Shown here: positions 19,685 to 28,597 of the stretch, one piece after another
How the letters are laid out: each line of letters begins with the position of its first letter
Position numbering within the stretch: the first letter of the stretch is position 1
Assembly (NCBI RefSeq): GCF_039540065.1
Contig: NZ_CP154278.1
Span: forward strand, 248,001 to 312,000
Direction: 5' to 3'
DNA from: Wolbachia endosymbiont of Encarsia formosa
GTDB taxonomy: Bacteria > Pseudomonadota > Alphaproteobacteria > Rickettsiales > Anaplasmataceae
DNA length: 64,000 nucleotides
Position numbers and translations under genes: made by a program
Notes under the pieces: model-generated
Told to the model about the DNA's origin: nothing
The model's input: the letters and a program-made list of their open reading frames with translations, nothing else
Database searches by the model: none

Positions 19685-22039
19685 ATGCAACCAAAAGTAC
19701 CAGCCACTAGCTATAATTCTGAAAAAAAGAACAATTTAGCGTTACTAGAAAGTATTAATTTAGATTTTATCCCTTATGCTTGCCACTACGATGAAGAAAC
19801 TATACTAACAAAACAGGGGGAATTATTAAAAATAATCAAATTAGAAGACTATTCTTCAGTTGATAACTATGGTGATCTTAGAACTGAAATTAGAAAAAGT
19901 ATATCAAAAAATATCAAGAGTTTATATTTTACCGTTTGGATTCACACTGTCCGCACACGCAATAAACTGAGCTTACAGTGGAATAAAACTACAGACTTTT
20001 CCGATCAGCTACACTCAACGTGGTTTAATAAACTAGTTGATAGTAAACTACAGTATATAAATGAGCTATACATTGTGGTGTTACTTAGTGATTTTGGCAA
20101 ACATATTAATAATACATTTTTTTTTGGCGGGATAAAGAATAGGCACAAGTTATTTTTACAAAAAAATCATCAAGAATTACAAAAAATAACTGACCTGATT
20201 CAAAAAGATTTAGAACCTTTTGGAGCTAAAAAACTGGGCCTTAGATCTAGTGAAGGCAAAATATATTCTCAAATGATGGAATTTCTCCATTACATTATTA
20301 CATTAACGCACAAAGATTATCTAATATGTGAAAGGGATCTATCGCAGCATGTGAAAAACCTAAAAGTAGCTTTTGGTTTCAATAAATTTCAAACATCGTT
20401 TGAAGGTCAACAGAAGTTTGGTTCTATTTTTTGCATAAAGGAATATCGAGAAATCCCCTTAGAAAATATAGATAGGTGTTTGCAACTTGACTCTGAGCTT
20501 ATCATCACAGAAATAATAATATTTACTAGTAATAATAAAGCAGTAAAAGAATTTAAAAAACAAATTAATATACTGCAAATCAGTGAGGACAATACCTTAC
20601 TTCAAAACTCAGGAATAAATGAAATAATAGAGCTTGAAAAAATTTCTGCTATGGATTTTTGTCAACAGAAAATTATTGTTACAATCTTTGCAGATGATAA
20701 GAATAGGTTAGCTAAAAATATCAGTGATTTATCCTCTGTAATGTCGTTAATCGGGTTGATGATGTTTAGAACTGATCTGCACATGGAAAATCATTTTTGG
20801 GCACAGCTTCCTGGAAACTTTGCTTTTGTTACACAACCAAAAAATATATTAGAAAAATATGCTTGCAGCTTTGCTATGTTGCATGATTTTACATCAGGTA
20901 CGTTAAAAGGAGGAAGATGGAAAGAAGCAGTAACAGTTTTTTTTTCAAAAAAAGGCAGTCCTTACTTTTTTAACTTTCATGGAAAGAAAAATAATGGTCA
21001 TACCACAATACTTGGAGCTCCAAATTCAGGTAGAACCTCACTGATCAATTTCTTACTTTCGGAGTCAAGAAAATTTAACCCTAGGATTGTTATATTGGAT
21101 AATACTGGAAAATCAATAATATTTACTAAAGCAGTAAGCGGCCAATATTACATAATTGATCCAAAATATAAAGATAAAAGTCTAAAATTTAACCCACTGA
21201 ACATTGAAGATAGTGCTTCTAATCGCAATATGCTTGTTGAATTGATCAAAAGGATGGTTGCAGATGCAAGTTTGGTAGACGTAGAAGAAAAGACAAAAAA
21301 AATTGTAGATTCTATATTTGCTATACCAAGAGAATCGCGCTCTATTTCTCAAATTTCTGAAGTGCTTTTACTTCTTGGGGGTAAAATAAGTAAATGGTGT
21401 GGTGATGGTGAATTTGCTTACTTATTCCAAGATGGTGATGAGTCAGACATTGACTGGGAAACAAAAATCATATCTCTCAATACTGCGAATCTCACTAAGC
21501 AAAAAGAATGTATGTCCGTGATACTTTACTATTTCTTATACTCTTTCGAAGCAAAATGTGATGGCTCACCTGCAATACTTGTTTTGGATGAAGCATGGGA
21601 GATAAGTAATATTTTTCCTACAGAGGAAGAGTTTGATAATTGGATGAAGAGGATGACAGAATTAAACGTTGTAGTAATTCTAAGTACTGAAAACTTAAAC
21701 CTAGCATTTGCTAGCAAGTTTACTCAATATTTAGATAAGCATGTCGATACAAGGATTCTGATGCCGAACATAAATGCAAACAGGTTATACATGAAAGCAT
21801 TTTCTCTGTCGAAAGAGGAACTGAATGTCATTTTGCAAACACCAACACAGGAAGGTTTATTTTTGATCAAGCAATACAAAGGTTTAGTAACTTTAAATCT
21901 AGATTTGAAAAATATGAAAGAAATACATGTACTTTCAGCCAATAAAGAGACTATAAAGTATATGTATGAGGCGATGAAGGAAAAAGGCGAAAAAGTGAGT
22001 AAGTGGTTACCGGTGTTCTATGAAAAATGTAAAGCTTAA
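19685..22039 (+). CDS. type IV secretion ATPase VirB4, second paralogue type, with altered Walker A
   Basis: A 784-residue CagE/TrbE/VirB4-type protein, an inner-membrane-associated ATPase that powers pilus assembly and substrate transfer. The C-terminal P-loop domain contains GAPNSGRTS at residues 444-452, where the invariant Walker A Lys is Arg450. The Walker B is intact (ILVLDEAWE, about residues 630-638), and ILDNTGKSIIF plus the closing GLFLIKQYKGLVTLNLDL stretch match the family. Rickettsiales carry two VirB4 genes, one of them divergent; this fits the divergent copy, outside a virB3-virB4-virB6 operon. The Lys-to-Arg change predicts reduced or no ATP hydrolysis, perhaps a structural partner of the canonical VirB4 (inference). 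Its 3' end overlaps the next gene by 20 bases, so the two are coupled. Confidence 0.88.
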   Translation: MQPKVPATSYNSEKKNNLALLESINLDFIPYACHYDEETILTKQGELLKIIKLEDYSSVDNYGDLRTEIRKSISKNIKSLYFTVWIHTVRTRNKLSLQWNKTTDFSDQLHSTWFNKLVDSKLQYINELYIVVLLSDFGKHINNTFFFGGIKNRHKLFLQKNHQELQKITDLIQKDLEPFGAKKLGLRSSEGKIYSQMMEFLHYIITLTHKDYLICERDLSQHVKNLKVAFGFNKFQTSFEGQQKFGSIFCIKEYREIPLENIDRCLQLDSELIITEIIIFTSNNKAVKEFKKQINILQISEDNTLLQNSGINEIIELEKISAMDFCQQKIIVTIFADDKNRLAKNISDLSSVMSLIGLMMFRTDLHMENHFWAQLPGNFAFVTQPKNILEKYACSFAMLHDFTSGTLKGGRWKEAVTVFFSKKGSPYFFNFHGKKNNGHTTILGAPNSGRTSLINFLLSESRKFNPRIVILDNTGKSIIFTKAVSGQYYIIDPKYKDKSLKFNPLNIEDSASNRNMLVELIKRMVADASLVDVEEKTKKIVDSIFAIPRESRSISQISEVLLLLGGKISKWCGDGEFAYLFQDGDESDIDWETKIISLNTANLTKQKECMSVILYYFLYSFEAKCDGSPAILVLDEAWEISNIFPTEEEFDNWMKRMTELNVVVILSTENLNLAFASKFTQYLDKHVDTRILMPNINANRLYMKAFSLSKEELNVILQTPTQEGLFLIKQYKGLVTLNLDLKNMKEIHVLSANKETIKYMYEAMKEKGEKVSKWLPVFYEKCKA

Positions 22040-24842
22040 TTTTTTATTGATATTCTCCTTGATATTTTGTCTTTCTTATCAAGGATATGCTGATTGTCCG
22101 CGTTTTGTGGAAAGTAATACTGATATTGAGGCAAATGTAAGTAAAGTAAGTAAAGTCTTTTGGAACTTCTTTACTGGCAAGTGGGGTAGCCTGGATTTTG
22201 ATCCTCATCTATTAAAAGAAATCAAAGTAACAATGGTGAAAGATCAAGGAGTAGGCGGTTACTTCGATCCAAAGATTAAGGTCTGCGATTACGAAGGGAA
22301 CGACAACTGTTATATATTATCCAGTGGAACATTTTGCCGCCAGATATATGGAACGCAGAGTACAGGAGCTGGAATTTCTGCAGCAGCTTTTATCGATTGG
22401 GAAGGAGATAAAACAAAAGCTGGAGGAGAAATTGCCCAAGGTCTTGGATGGGAATGGGCAGATGGTGTTACTGATGAAGAAAAAGTAAAATTTGCTAATG
22501 CCCCTAAAATATGTGCTTGCAGTCAGAAAGGTGCTTGTATGGACACTTTTTTTGGAGATCTTTCTAGAATCTTTTCAGGGGAAAATATTTTCCATCCAGG
22601 GAATATGGAAAATGTTTGCGATACCTGCTATCAAACCAAAGTACAATGTGTGCCTCTGCCACTTGCACCTGGTCCACCTCCATTTTGTGAACAACTTGCG
22701 ATGTCACCATCACAAGTTAGAATTGTTCCTATAAGAAACCAAGATAATGATTACTTTCATCCAAGAGTTGGAGTCATTATCGGTGAGCTGAAGGAACGAG
22801 AAGAGCTGCCTTTCCCGCGCGGTTTTTCAAACAGTGAGAATACTCGTATTTATCCACGTACTATTAAAGATACTATCCATTACTTCAAAACCTATAGAAA
22901 AAAAGGTCAGCTCTGCACTGAATATTATGGTACTGAGAGAGAAGAATCTAAAAGAAAATTACAATTTCCTGCTCGCTGCTTCCCAGCGCCACCTGCTCCA
23001 AAGATTGAAGAAGTGAGCATACCAAAGCCTAATGAGGGTAAAGGCGAAAATACGCTAAAAGTAAAAATGAAGATTAGTGAGTACGTTTGCACTCATCACG
23101 CACATGGAACTCACAATAATGGAGTCTGTACTTTTTATGTTAATGCGAATTCTCCTACATATATTGGTCATCTACCTTTAAAAGTAGTAAAGCCGGCAAT
23201 AGTAGAAAAAAAAGCTGGTACCGGTAACATAAAAAGCGATATCGATAACATAATAGAAGGTATATTAAAAAATAACTCGCAATTTGAAGTTCTAGAAAAA
23301 TATGGATATGTTCCCGATATTGAAACAGAATGTAAAGAGCTTAAGAATGGTAAGTGCAAACTAGATGGCTCAGGATATCCAAAAGTAGAAATAAAATATA
23401 AAGAAAATCCTAAAAGTAAAATGCTCTGCCTTTCTGGTTGGAAGCCGGAACCAGAAAAGCTTGTTCTTGAAAAAGGAAGTGAGCTAATATCGCTGAAGTC
23501 AGTAGGAGAAAGCTATGCTAAACACAATACTGTTTACTCGAAAGAATCAAATCAATCTTATTATTTTCCTTGCAAAAAAGGGGAAATTATTGAATTAGTT
23601 GATGTTTTAGCAAAGCCACAAGATGCACTGAATGAAATAATATTTAATAAAAAAGGATATATTTCTATTCCTGAAGAAAATAAGCCTAGAGCCAATTGCA
23701 TGGCAAAAGAGGATAAAGAGGTAGATACAAAACAAAATTGTGACAAATGCAAGATAGTATATGAATTAACAGATGGGAAACACAAAAAAGAATGTAAGCA
23801 AGGTGATGATGGTTGCCTCTGCTTTGATGGAGTGTGTAGTCGCTCAACACAGTATGTGAACAAGGACAACAAGCCTTTTTACCTAAGAGTTTCACAGGAT
23901 GAAAATGGAGTTGTAAAGAAGTTAGATAATCCAATTAAAGCAAATAGAACAGAAGTCTTTTACGCTGATAAATTATGCAGATTCGATTTAGAGGGTTTAA
24001 AAAAGAGATTGAGTGAAATAATAGTAGCACAATTGAAAGGTAGGAAGCAGGAGCTTGAAAAGATTAATAAAGAGTCTTATGAGCTTGGAGATGGCTATAC
24101 AGATGATCTGTCAATGTATGATTACGTTGAAATAGAAGCATGGGGAGGTGGTGAAGCTGGTCATATAATTGGTAAAGCTCAGTCTACTGTAAGCAAGCAA
24201 GGAAGGCCAGGTGATTACATTAAAGCTAAACTAAAAATCAACCCCGATTATCCCTACATTAAAGTAAAAGTAACAGAAGGTGGTGGTGGGCAAGAAAATG
24301 ATAAATCTAACAAGGATGGTGGACCTACTTTAATAAAAATGTGCAGAGACCTTTCAGAAACAATTTGTAAAGATTTAATTACTGTTGCAGGCGGAGGTAC
24401 ATACAGAACCTATGGAAAAATAGATTATAAAGAGACAATAATTCATGAAGAAAGTTTAAAATTAGAAGAAAAAGTTACAAGAGGAGATAAGCTAAACTCT
24501 GGGGAGGATAATAAAATAGCATACATAAGAAATGGTGAGATTGGGTATGAAAATGTAAAAAAATGTAGTAAAAACTATGTGAATAAAAAATACGGTGCTG
24601 GCGGTTGTATTAACAAAAGCACCAAAAGTTACAGTAAAGGTGCTCCTGGTTATGTGAAGATTAAACCTATATTTGATAAAATTGATAAAGAAAGAGTAAA
24701 AAAAATAGATGATGCTATTGAAAAAATGATACAAAATCCAGATGACATCACAGGTATTGATGATTCCTTAATAAATAAACTTGATAAAAAGATTATTGAG
24801 ACAATTAAAAAAGAAATCGAAAACGAATTGTTAGGATCATAG
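22020..24842 (+). CDS. large secreted Cys- and Gly-rich protein linked to the VirB4-like gene
   Basis: A 940-residue protein with a clean signal peptide (hydrophobic core LNFLLIFSLIFCLSY, cleavage near GYA-D at about residue 25) and no further membrane helix, so it is exported to the periplasm or surface. Residues 25-670 are rich in paired Cys (CSQKGACMD, CDTCYQTKVQC, CDKCKIVYE, CLCFDGVC), suggesting disulphides. From about residue 700 there is a glycine-rich beta region: WGGGEAGH, RPGDYIKAKL, TEGGGGQEN, VAGGGTYRTYG, YGAGGC and GAPGYVKI. This pattern resembles the Gly-rich domain found in phage tail-fibre and adhesin-type proteins. It overlaps the virB4-like gene by 20 bases, so a role as a T4SS surface component or adhesin is reasonable but unproven. 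It lacks the multi-helix core expected of VirB6. Confidence 0.75.
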   Translation: MKNVKLNFLLIFSLIFCLSYQGYADCPRFVESNTDIEANVSKVSKVFWNFFTGKWGSLDFDPHLLKEIKVTMVKDQGVGGYFDPKIKVCDYEGNDNCYILSSGTFCRQIYGTQSTGAGISAAAFIDWEGDKTKAGGEIAQGLGWEWADGVTDEEKVKFANAPKICACSQKGACMDTFFGDLSRIFSGENIFHPGNMENVCDTCYQTKVQCVPLPLAPGPPPFCEQLAMSPSQVRIVPIRNQDNDYFHPRVGVIIGELKEREELPFPRGFSNSENTRIYPRTIKDTIHYFKTYRKKGQLCTEYYGTEREESKRKLQFPARCFPAPPAPKIEEVSIPKPNEGKGENTLKVKMKISEYVCTHHAHGTHNNGVCTFYVNANSPTYIGHLPLKVVKPAIVEKKAGTGNIKSDIDNIIEGILKNNSQFEVLEKYGYVPDIETECKELKNGKCKLDGSGYPKVEIKYKENPKSKMLCLSGWKPEPEKLVLEKGSELISLKSVGESYAKHNTVYSKESNQSYYFPCKKGEIIELVDVLAKPQDALNEIIFNKKGYISIPEENKPRANCMAKEDKEVDTKQNCDKCKIVYELTDGKHKKECKQGDDGCLCFDGVCSRSTQYVNKDNKPFYLRVSQDENGVVKKLDNPIKANRTEVFYADKLCRFDLEGLKKRLSEIIVAQLKGRKQELEKINKESYELGDGYTDDLSMYDYVEIEAWGGGEAGHIIGKAQSTVSKQGRPGDYIKAKLKINPDYPYIKVKVTEGGGGQENDKSNKDGGPTLIKMCRDLSETICKDLITVAGGGTYRTYGKIDYKETIIHEESLKLEEKVTRGDKLNSGEDNKIAYIRNGEIGYENVKKCSKNYVNKKYGAGGCINKSTKSYSKGAPGYVKIKPIFDKIDKERVKKIDDAIEKMIQNPDDITGIDDSLINKLDKKIIETIKKEIENELLGS

Positions 24843-24927
24843 TAAAAGGACCCTGATTGTTGCAAATGGGGTAAAGTTGAATTTACATCACTGAGACAGA
24901 TGCATGTGAAACCAGTGTTTCTTTTCT

Positions 24928-25097
24928 TGTCATCACAGCTTCCATAATGTCATCTCAGTGCATGATGCACAGCTGTATAGAAATTGAAGATGTCATTCTA
25001 GTGCGTGACACTGGAATCCATGTAAATTTAACTGGACGCCAATGTCACAAACTAGCCTTCTCACCTATCTTATTTTGCTACTCTGCTGAACAGATAC
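24928..25097. repeat. composite palindromic repeats and a terminal-repeat copy
   Basis: The 293-base gap between the secreted protein and the ankyrin gene holds no gene. It contains a palindrome copy at 24991-25020 (TGTCATTCTAGTGCGTGACA then CTGGAATCCA) and, at 25062-25097, one copy of the ~36-base sequence CTATCTTATTTTGCTACTCT... GAACAGATAC that forms the terminal inverted repeats of the elements at 50418 and 53461. Confidence 0.8.
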
Positions 25098-25135
25098 GTC
25101 AATTTCATCTACTGATGAGCTAGGTCTGCTGTCCT

Positions 25136-26137
25136 TTATATGTTGTACCAAAAGCTCCATAATTTTTTTTGCTCATAAAATTGCTGAAATGAATATATTC
25201 CATTCGAGCCAACTAACACGAAGAATCCTCCTTGTACATTTGGAGGATTATCATGCCAGCTAATTTTTCTTACGTATTCAGCAGCTTGTAAGGAAGTATC
25301 TCCTGAAAGGTTTTTAATATTAGGATCAGCACCTTTTTCTAGCAGTAATCTTGCCATTTTTTCATTACCTTTCATATCTGCTATATGTAGAGGTGTATTG
25401 CCAAGCTGATTGCCAATATTGACATCCACCCCTTCTACACTAAGTAATAATTGAGCTAGCTCGTCATGGCCATTATCAATAGCTACACACAAAGGATTCA
25501 TACTGGTATCACAGCCATTGACTTTAGCACCATTATCAAGAAGCAACTTAACTACTGCTTCATGCCCATTCTGAGCAGCTAGATACAAGGGTGTGACATT
25601 ATTTTTTTTATCTACTATGTTAACATCAGCATTTTTTGTGCTAATTAATAGTTCAACTATTTCAGTATGTCCGTTCTGAGAGGCTAAGTACAGAGCTGTT
25701 ATACCAAATTCATTGTCTTTAGCATCAATCTCAATTTCTTGAGTATTAAGTAACACCTTTACAACTTCTACAAGTCCATTTTGAGCAGCAATATGTAAAG
25801 GTGTCTTACCATCAGTACAGTCTTTTATATTGGGATCAGCTCCCGCTTTAATTAACTCCTCTACTATATCTTTGCTTTTAGCTACAACAGCAAAGTGTAA
25901 AACTGTACTGCCTTTAGTAGTTCTTGCATGAATATTAGCTTCTTTACTGATTAGTAACTTTACTACGTCTAAATGTCCTGAACAAACGGCAAAATGCAAG
26001 GCTGTAAATCCTTTTTTATCCTTGATATTGATATCAGTTTTTACATTAAGTAATAACCTAACTTCATTTATGTTACCGTTATAAGCGGCTTGATTTAATT
26101 GAATATTTTCAACCGGGAGCGATTGAGTGCTGAACAT
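25136..26137 (-). CDS. ankyrin repeat protein
   Basis: A 333-residue protein built of about eight or nine ankyrin repeats from residue 15 to about 305, with canonical TPLHIAAQNGLVEVVKVLL units (also GFTALHFAVCSGHLDVVKLL and GNTPLHIADMKGNEKMARLL). No signal peptide or membrane segment is present. The C-terminus after the repeats is short and aromatic (FYEQKKLWSFWYNI). Wolbachia ankyrin proteins are candidate T4SS effectors that bind host proteins; function here is unknown. It is a single gene next to repeat-rich DNA on one side and an unrelated operon on the other. Confidence 0.92.
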   Translation of the reverse strand: MFSTQSLPVENIQLNQAAYNGNINEVRLLLNVKTDINIKDKKGFTALHFAVCSGHLDVVKLLISKEANIHARTTKGSTVLHFAVVAKSKDIVEELIKAGADPNIKDCTDGKTPLHIAAQNGLVEVVKVLLNTQEIEIDAKDNEFGITALYLASQNGHTEIVELLISTKNADVNIVDKKNNVTPLYLAAQNGHEAVVKLLLDNGAKVNGCDTSMNPLCVAIDNGHDELAQLLLSVEGVDVNIGNQLGNTPLHIADMKGNEKMARLLLEKGADPNIKNLSGDTSLQAAEYVRKISWHDNPPNVQGGFFVLVGSNGIYSFQQFYEQKKLWSFWYNI

Positions 26138-26227
26138 ATTTACCTCTATATAATAGTATGCCTAGTGGTACTACATCAAAACAGGGAACATTAAAGAAAA
26201 ATTTTTGCATCTGGCAATCTATTTTCT

Positions 26228-27007
26228 CTATTCTAATATATACAAACTCTTTAAACCCACCTTGTAATCAGGATAAACTAGAGAGACACCAAGATCTTTT
26301 TTAATTTTAGTATTGCTTACTTTTTTTGACCCTAAATAAAAACCCCGTGCGTAATTTGGTACGGAAGAAATATCAACTGGCTCTGGAGGGCTAATATTGA
26401 TAAGCTCGGCTGCATATGTGACCACTTCAGATTGCGTAGCAGGTAAATCATCTGCACAATTGTATATCTCATAAGGCTTTATATTTTGCATGGAAGAAAA
26501 TAAAATATTCGATATATCTTCAACATGAACACGAGAAAAAATTTTTTTCACATTTCTTGCTTTGCCAATCTGCAGGTCAATTAGCGCATTTCTACCAGGA
26601 CCATATATCCCAGCCAAACGAAAAATATGTACAGGCAATTTGCTACTTAGCCACTTCTTTTCAGACTCAAGGCGCTTTTCTCCTCTTATTTCTATAGGCT
26701 TTGTTTCAGATTCCTCATTCACCCAATTACCACAGTGGTCACCATAAACATTAGTTGCAGACAGATAACCAAGCCATTTAATATTCTCCAGACAATGACT
26801 GTATCTCTCCATAACATCATCTCCGTCTGGAGGAATAGAAACTAAAACATGCGTTACGCTTTTAAGCAGATCTTGATCAACCTTGTCATAATCAAAAAGT
26901 TGTATATCTTTATTTCTTGATGTACCGTTAACTTTCCAGCCTAAGTTTAGCAATTTTTTCGATAGAAATTTAGCTACATATCCGTAACCAAAGCAAAACA
27001 AGTTCAT
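26228..27007 (-). CDS. NAD(P)-binding SDR-family protein (YeeZ-like)
   Basis: A 259-residue extended-SDR or epimerase-like protein. It begins with a Rossmann dinucleotide motif (FGYGYVAKFL, residues 5-14), has LGYLSATNVYGDHCG with the Ser/Thr and Tyr of the catalytic region, and HIFRLAGIYGPGRNAL in the substrate half, followed by VHVEDISNIL. Members of this group are poorly characterised. It starts five bases after the stop of the upstream esterase gene, forming a two-gene operon. Confidence 0.8.
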   Translation of the reverse strand: MNLFCFGYGYVAKFLSKKLLNLGWKVNGTSRNKDIQLFDYDKVDQDLLKSVTHVLVSIPPDGDDVMERYSHCLENIKWLGYLSATNVYGDHCGNWVNEESETKPIEIRGEKRLESEKKWLSSKLPVHIFRLAGIYGPGRNALIDLQIGKARNVKKIFSRVHVEDISNILFSSMQNIKPYEIYNCADDLPATQSEVVTYAAELINISPPEPVDISSVPNYARGFYLGSKKVSNTKIKKDLGVSLVYPDYKVGLKSLYILE

Positions 27008-27012
27008 GGAAA

Positions 27013-27726
27013 TTAATTTCCAAAATTCTTCTTGATAAACTCAACCCCTAACCTTATTCCTTCTTCATTAATAATATGGCCTAATGCATGAATTGGGTAT
27101 CCTTGAGCGCTTACTCCATTTTCTTTCAGAGCTTTAACCGCTAAATCAAGGGAAGAAAAAGGTACCACATCATCAGCGTCACCATGAATAACACATATGC
27201 TGGGTTTTGATTTGATCTCCGGTGCAATTTTTGAAGGTGAAAGAAACCTACCAGAATACGCAACAACCGATGCACAAGACTGAGATCTAGTAAGAGCTAC
27301 ATTTATTGCAAGCATTGCCCCTTGAGAAAATCCAACTAAAGAAAGCTGATTATCTTTTAAATTAAGCTCCTTTAATTTTGTATCAATAAAATGATTTACA
27401 ATTGATGCAGCATTTTTCACCCCATTATATAGTGCTTCCTCACTACGATCTTCTAAACTAAACCATTGATAACCATCACCTATTTCTCTCTCAAATGGAG
27501 CATTGGGCACTACTAAATATGAATCAGGTAAAAACTTGCTCATAACTTTAGCAAGGTGAGTGAAATTATCGCCACTTGAACCCCAACCATGAAAAAAAAT
27601 AATCAGATTTTTCTTATTTCCATTTGGGCAAATTTCTTGGCTTTGTAGTTCAATCATCTCTTTTCCTTTTGCATTTATATCTTTATTTAACACTATATTT
27701 TCAAATTTGTAAAAACCCATGTGCAA
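27013..27726 (-). CDS. alpha/beta hydrolase, carboxylesterase/acyl-protein thioesterase type
   Basis: A 237-residue cytosolic serine hydrolase of the phospholipase/carboxylesterase family. It shows the oxyanion-loop motif FFHGWGSSGDNF, the nucleophile elbow GFSQGAML, the acid in HGDADDVVPF and the catalytic His in LGHIINEEG, so the whole triad is present. Substrates in this family are short acyl esters or acylated proteins. It is the first gene of an operon with the SDR gene. The N-terminus has two candidate starts (MHMGFY or MGFY). Confidence 0.87.
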   Translation of the reverse strand: MHMGFYKFENIVLNKDINAKGKEMIELQSQEICPNGNKKNLIIFFHGWGSSGDNFTHLAKVMSKFLPDSYLVVPNAPFEREIGDGYQWFSLEDRSEEALYNGVKNAASIVNHFIDTKLKELNLKDNQLSLVGFSQGAMLAINVALTRSQSCASVVAYSGRFLSPSKIAPEIKSKPSICVIHGDADDVVPFSSLDLAVKALKENGVSAQGYPIHALGHIINEEGIRLGVEFIKKNFGN

Positions 27727-28137
27727 TCATGTACACTAGCTCATAACTGTATGAACATTGCAATTTGCAGGCAGTTCGCGTGGAAGATGAAAGTAGCTGA
27801 CACTGAAATCCAGCTTTTGATCGAAAATGTTGCATAGTGCACAATCAACTTTCCTAGATCCCAGTGTCAAGCACTGGGATGACACCCTCCTGCTAGACAA
27901 TGTTCGTACAGCTATGGAATGAATCGCGGTATGACGTAGGATTGCTGTCATTCCAGTGCTTGACACTGGAATCCAGGAAACTTAACTTTACACCAGGTAA
28001 TAAGCACTGGGATGACACCTCTGGGCACTGCCGTCATAAAGGAACCAGTGTCAGATACTTTCATGACATCAATAATTGACCTCGACTTACCGTCCAACTA
28101 GAAAATTGTAATAGAATGACAGAAATCCAGATGTTAT
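27727..28137. repeat. intergenic cluster of palindromic repeats
   Basis: No gene is seen in this 411-base gap. It contains strong palindrome copies at 27854-27885 (GATCCCAGTGTCAAGCACTG) and 27946-27976 (CATTCCAGTGCTTGACACTG), a partial copy near 28000-28020, and a CTGTATGAACATTGCA motif that recurs near other repeat clusters (for example 35150 and 55375). Apparent ORFs here are repeat translations. Confidence 0.85.
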
Positions 28138-28503
28138 TTATTTACTTTCGATCTTTTCTATCAATTTTTTAACTAAGCCTCTTAGCTTTTTACTGGATTC
28201 ATCAAGCTCTTGAATTTGTGAAGCATCTTTTCTCATGAGCTCTTTGTGATTACTTTTTATGTAATCATACATTTCCTTCATTTGAGCAATTATCTTGTTG
28301 ATATCCATACCACCCATATCAGGTATCATGCTAGGCATATTTCCTTCTAACATACCACCAGCCATAAGCTGCTGGGACATTTGCATGAATGGCTTTAAGG
28401 TCTGTTGAAGCAAATTAGGGTCTCTTGCCAATTTTTCTATTTGCTCTTTGCAAGTATCCATGTACTGCTTCATAAATTCATCATCTTGCATTTTATCTGT
28501 CAT
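28138..28503 (-). CDS. Met-rich small hypothetical protein
   Basis: A 121-residue soluble helical protein, unrecognised. The first half is rich in Met and Gln (MKPFMQMSQQLMAGGMLEGN, then MPSMIPDMGGMDINKI), the second half is charged and predicted coiled coil (ELDESSKKLRGLVKKLIEKI). No signal peptide. It is the last gene downstream of mnmG and pepP on the same strand, 94 bases after pepP across two hairpins. Conservation outside this window is unknown to me, so its function stays open. Confidence 0.7.
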   Translation of the reverse strand: MTDKMQDDEFMKQYMDTCKEQIEKLARDPNLLQQTLKPFMQMSQQLMAGGMLEGNMPSMIPDMGGMDINKIIAQMKEMYDYIKSNHKELMRKDASQIQELDESSKKLRGLVKKLIEKIESK

Positions 28504-28533
28504 AATTACACCTATTTGAAACTAATATTATAT

Positions 28534-28580
28534 ATTGTTTTTAATTAAAAACAATACAAGAACAAGTATATTAATACTTG
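28534..28580 (-). terminator. two hairpins after pepP, probable terminator
   Basis: Read on the minus strand after pepP there is first a CAAGTAT/ATACTTG hairpin with a 4-base loop (28563-28580), then a perfect 22-base A/T palindrome ATTGTTTTT-AATTAAAAACAAT (28534-28555) with T runs. It could end the mnmG-pepP transcript or separate it from the small gene. Confidence 0.4.
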
Positions 28581-28597
28581 ATTAAATGACAAATTAA

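Noticed and set aside
22020-24842. VirB6 assignment for the 940-residue protein
   Set aside because: Only a signal peptide is hydrophobic; the multi-helix TrbL/VirB6 core is absent.
27736-27966. 76-residue minus-strand ORF
   Set aside because: It is entirely made of palindromic repeats and their flanks ([25 protein letters not shown]); the same residues appear wherever the element is open.
27840-28020. Closely spaced palindromes as a CRISPR array
   Set aside because: Copies vary in sequence, orientation and spacing, are found genome-wide including in coding regions, and no cas gene is present.
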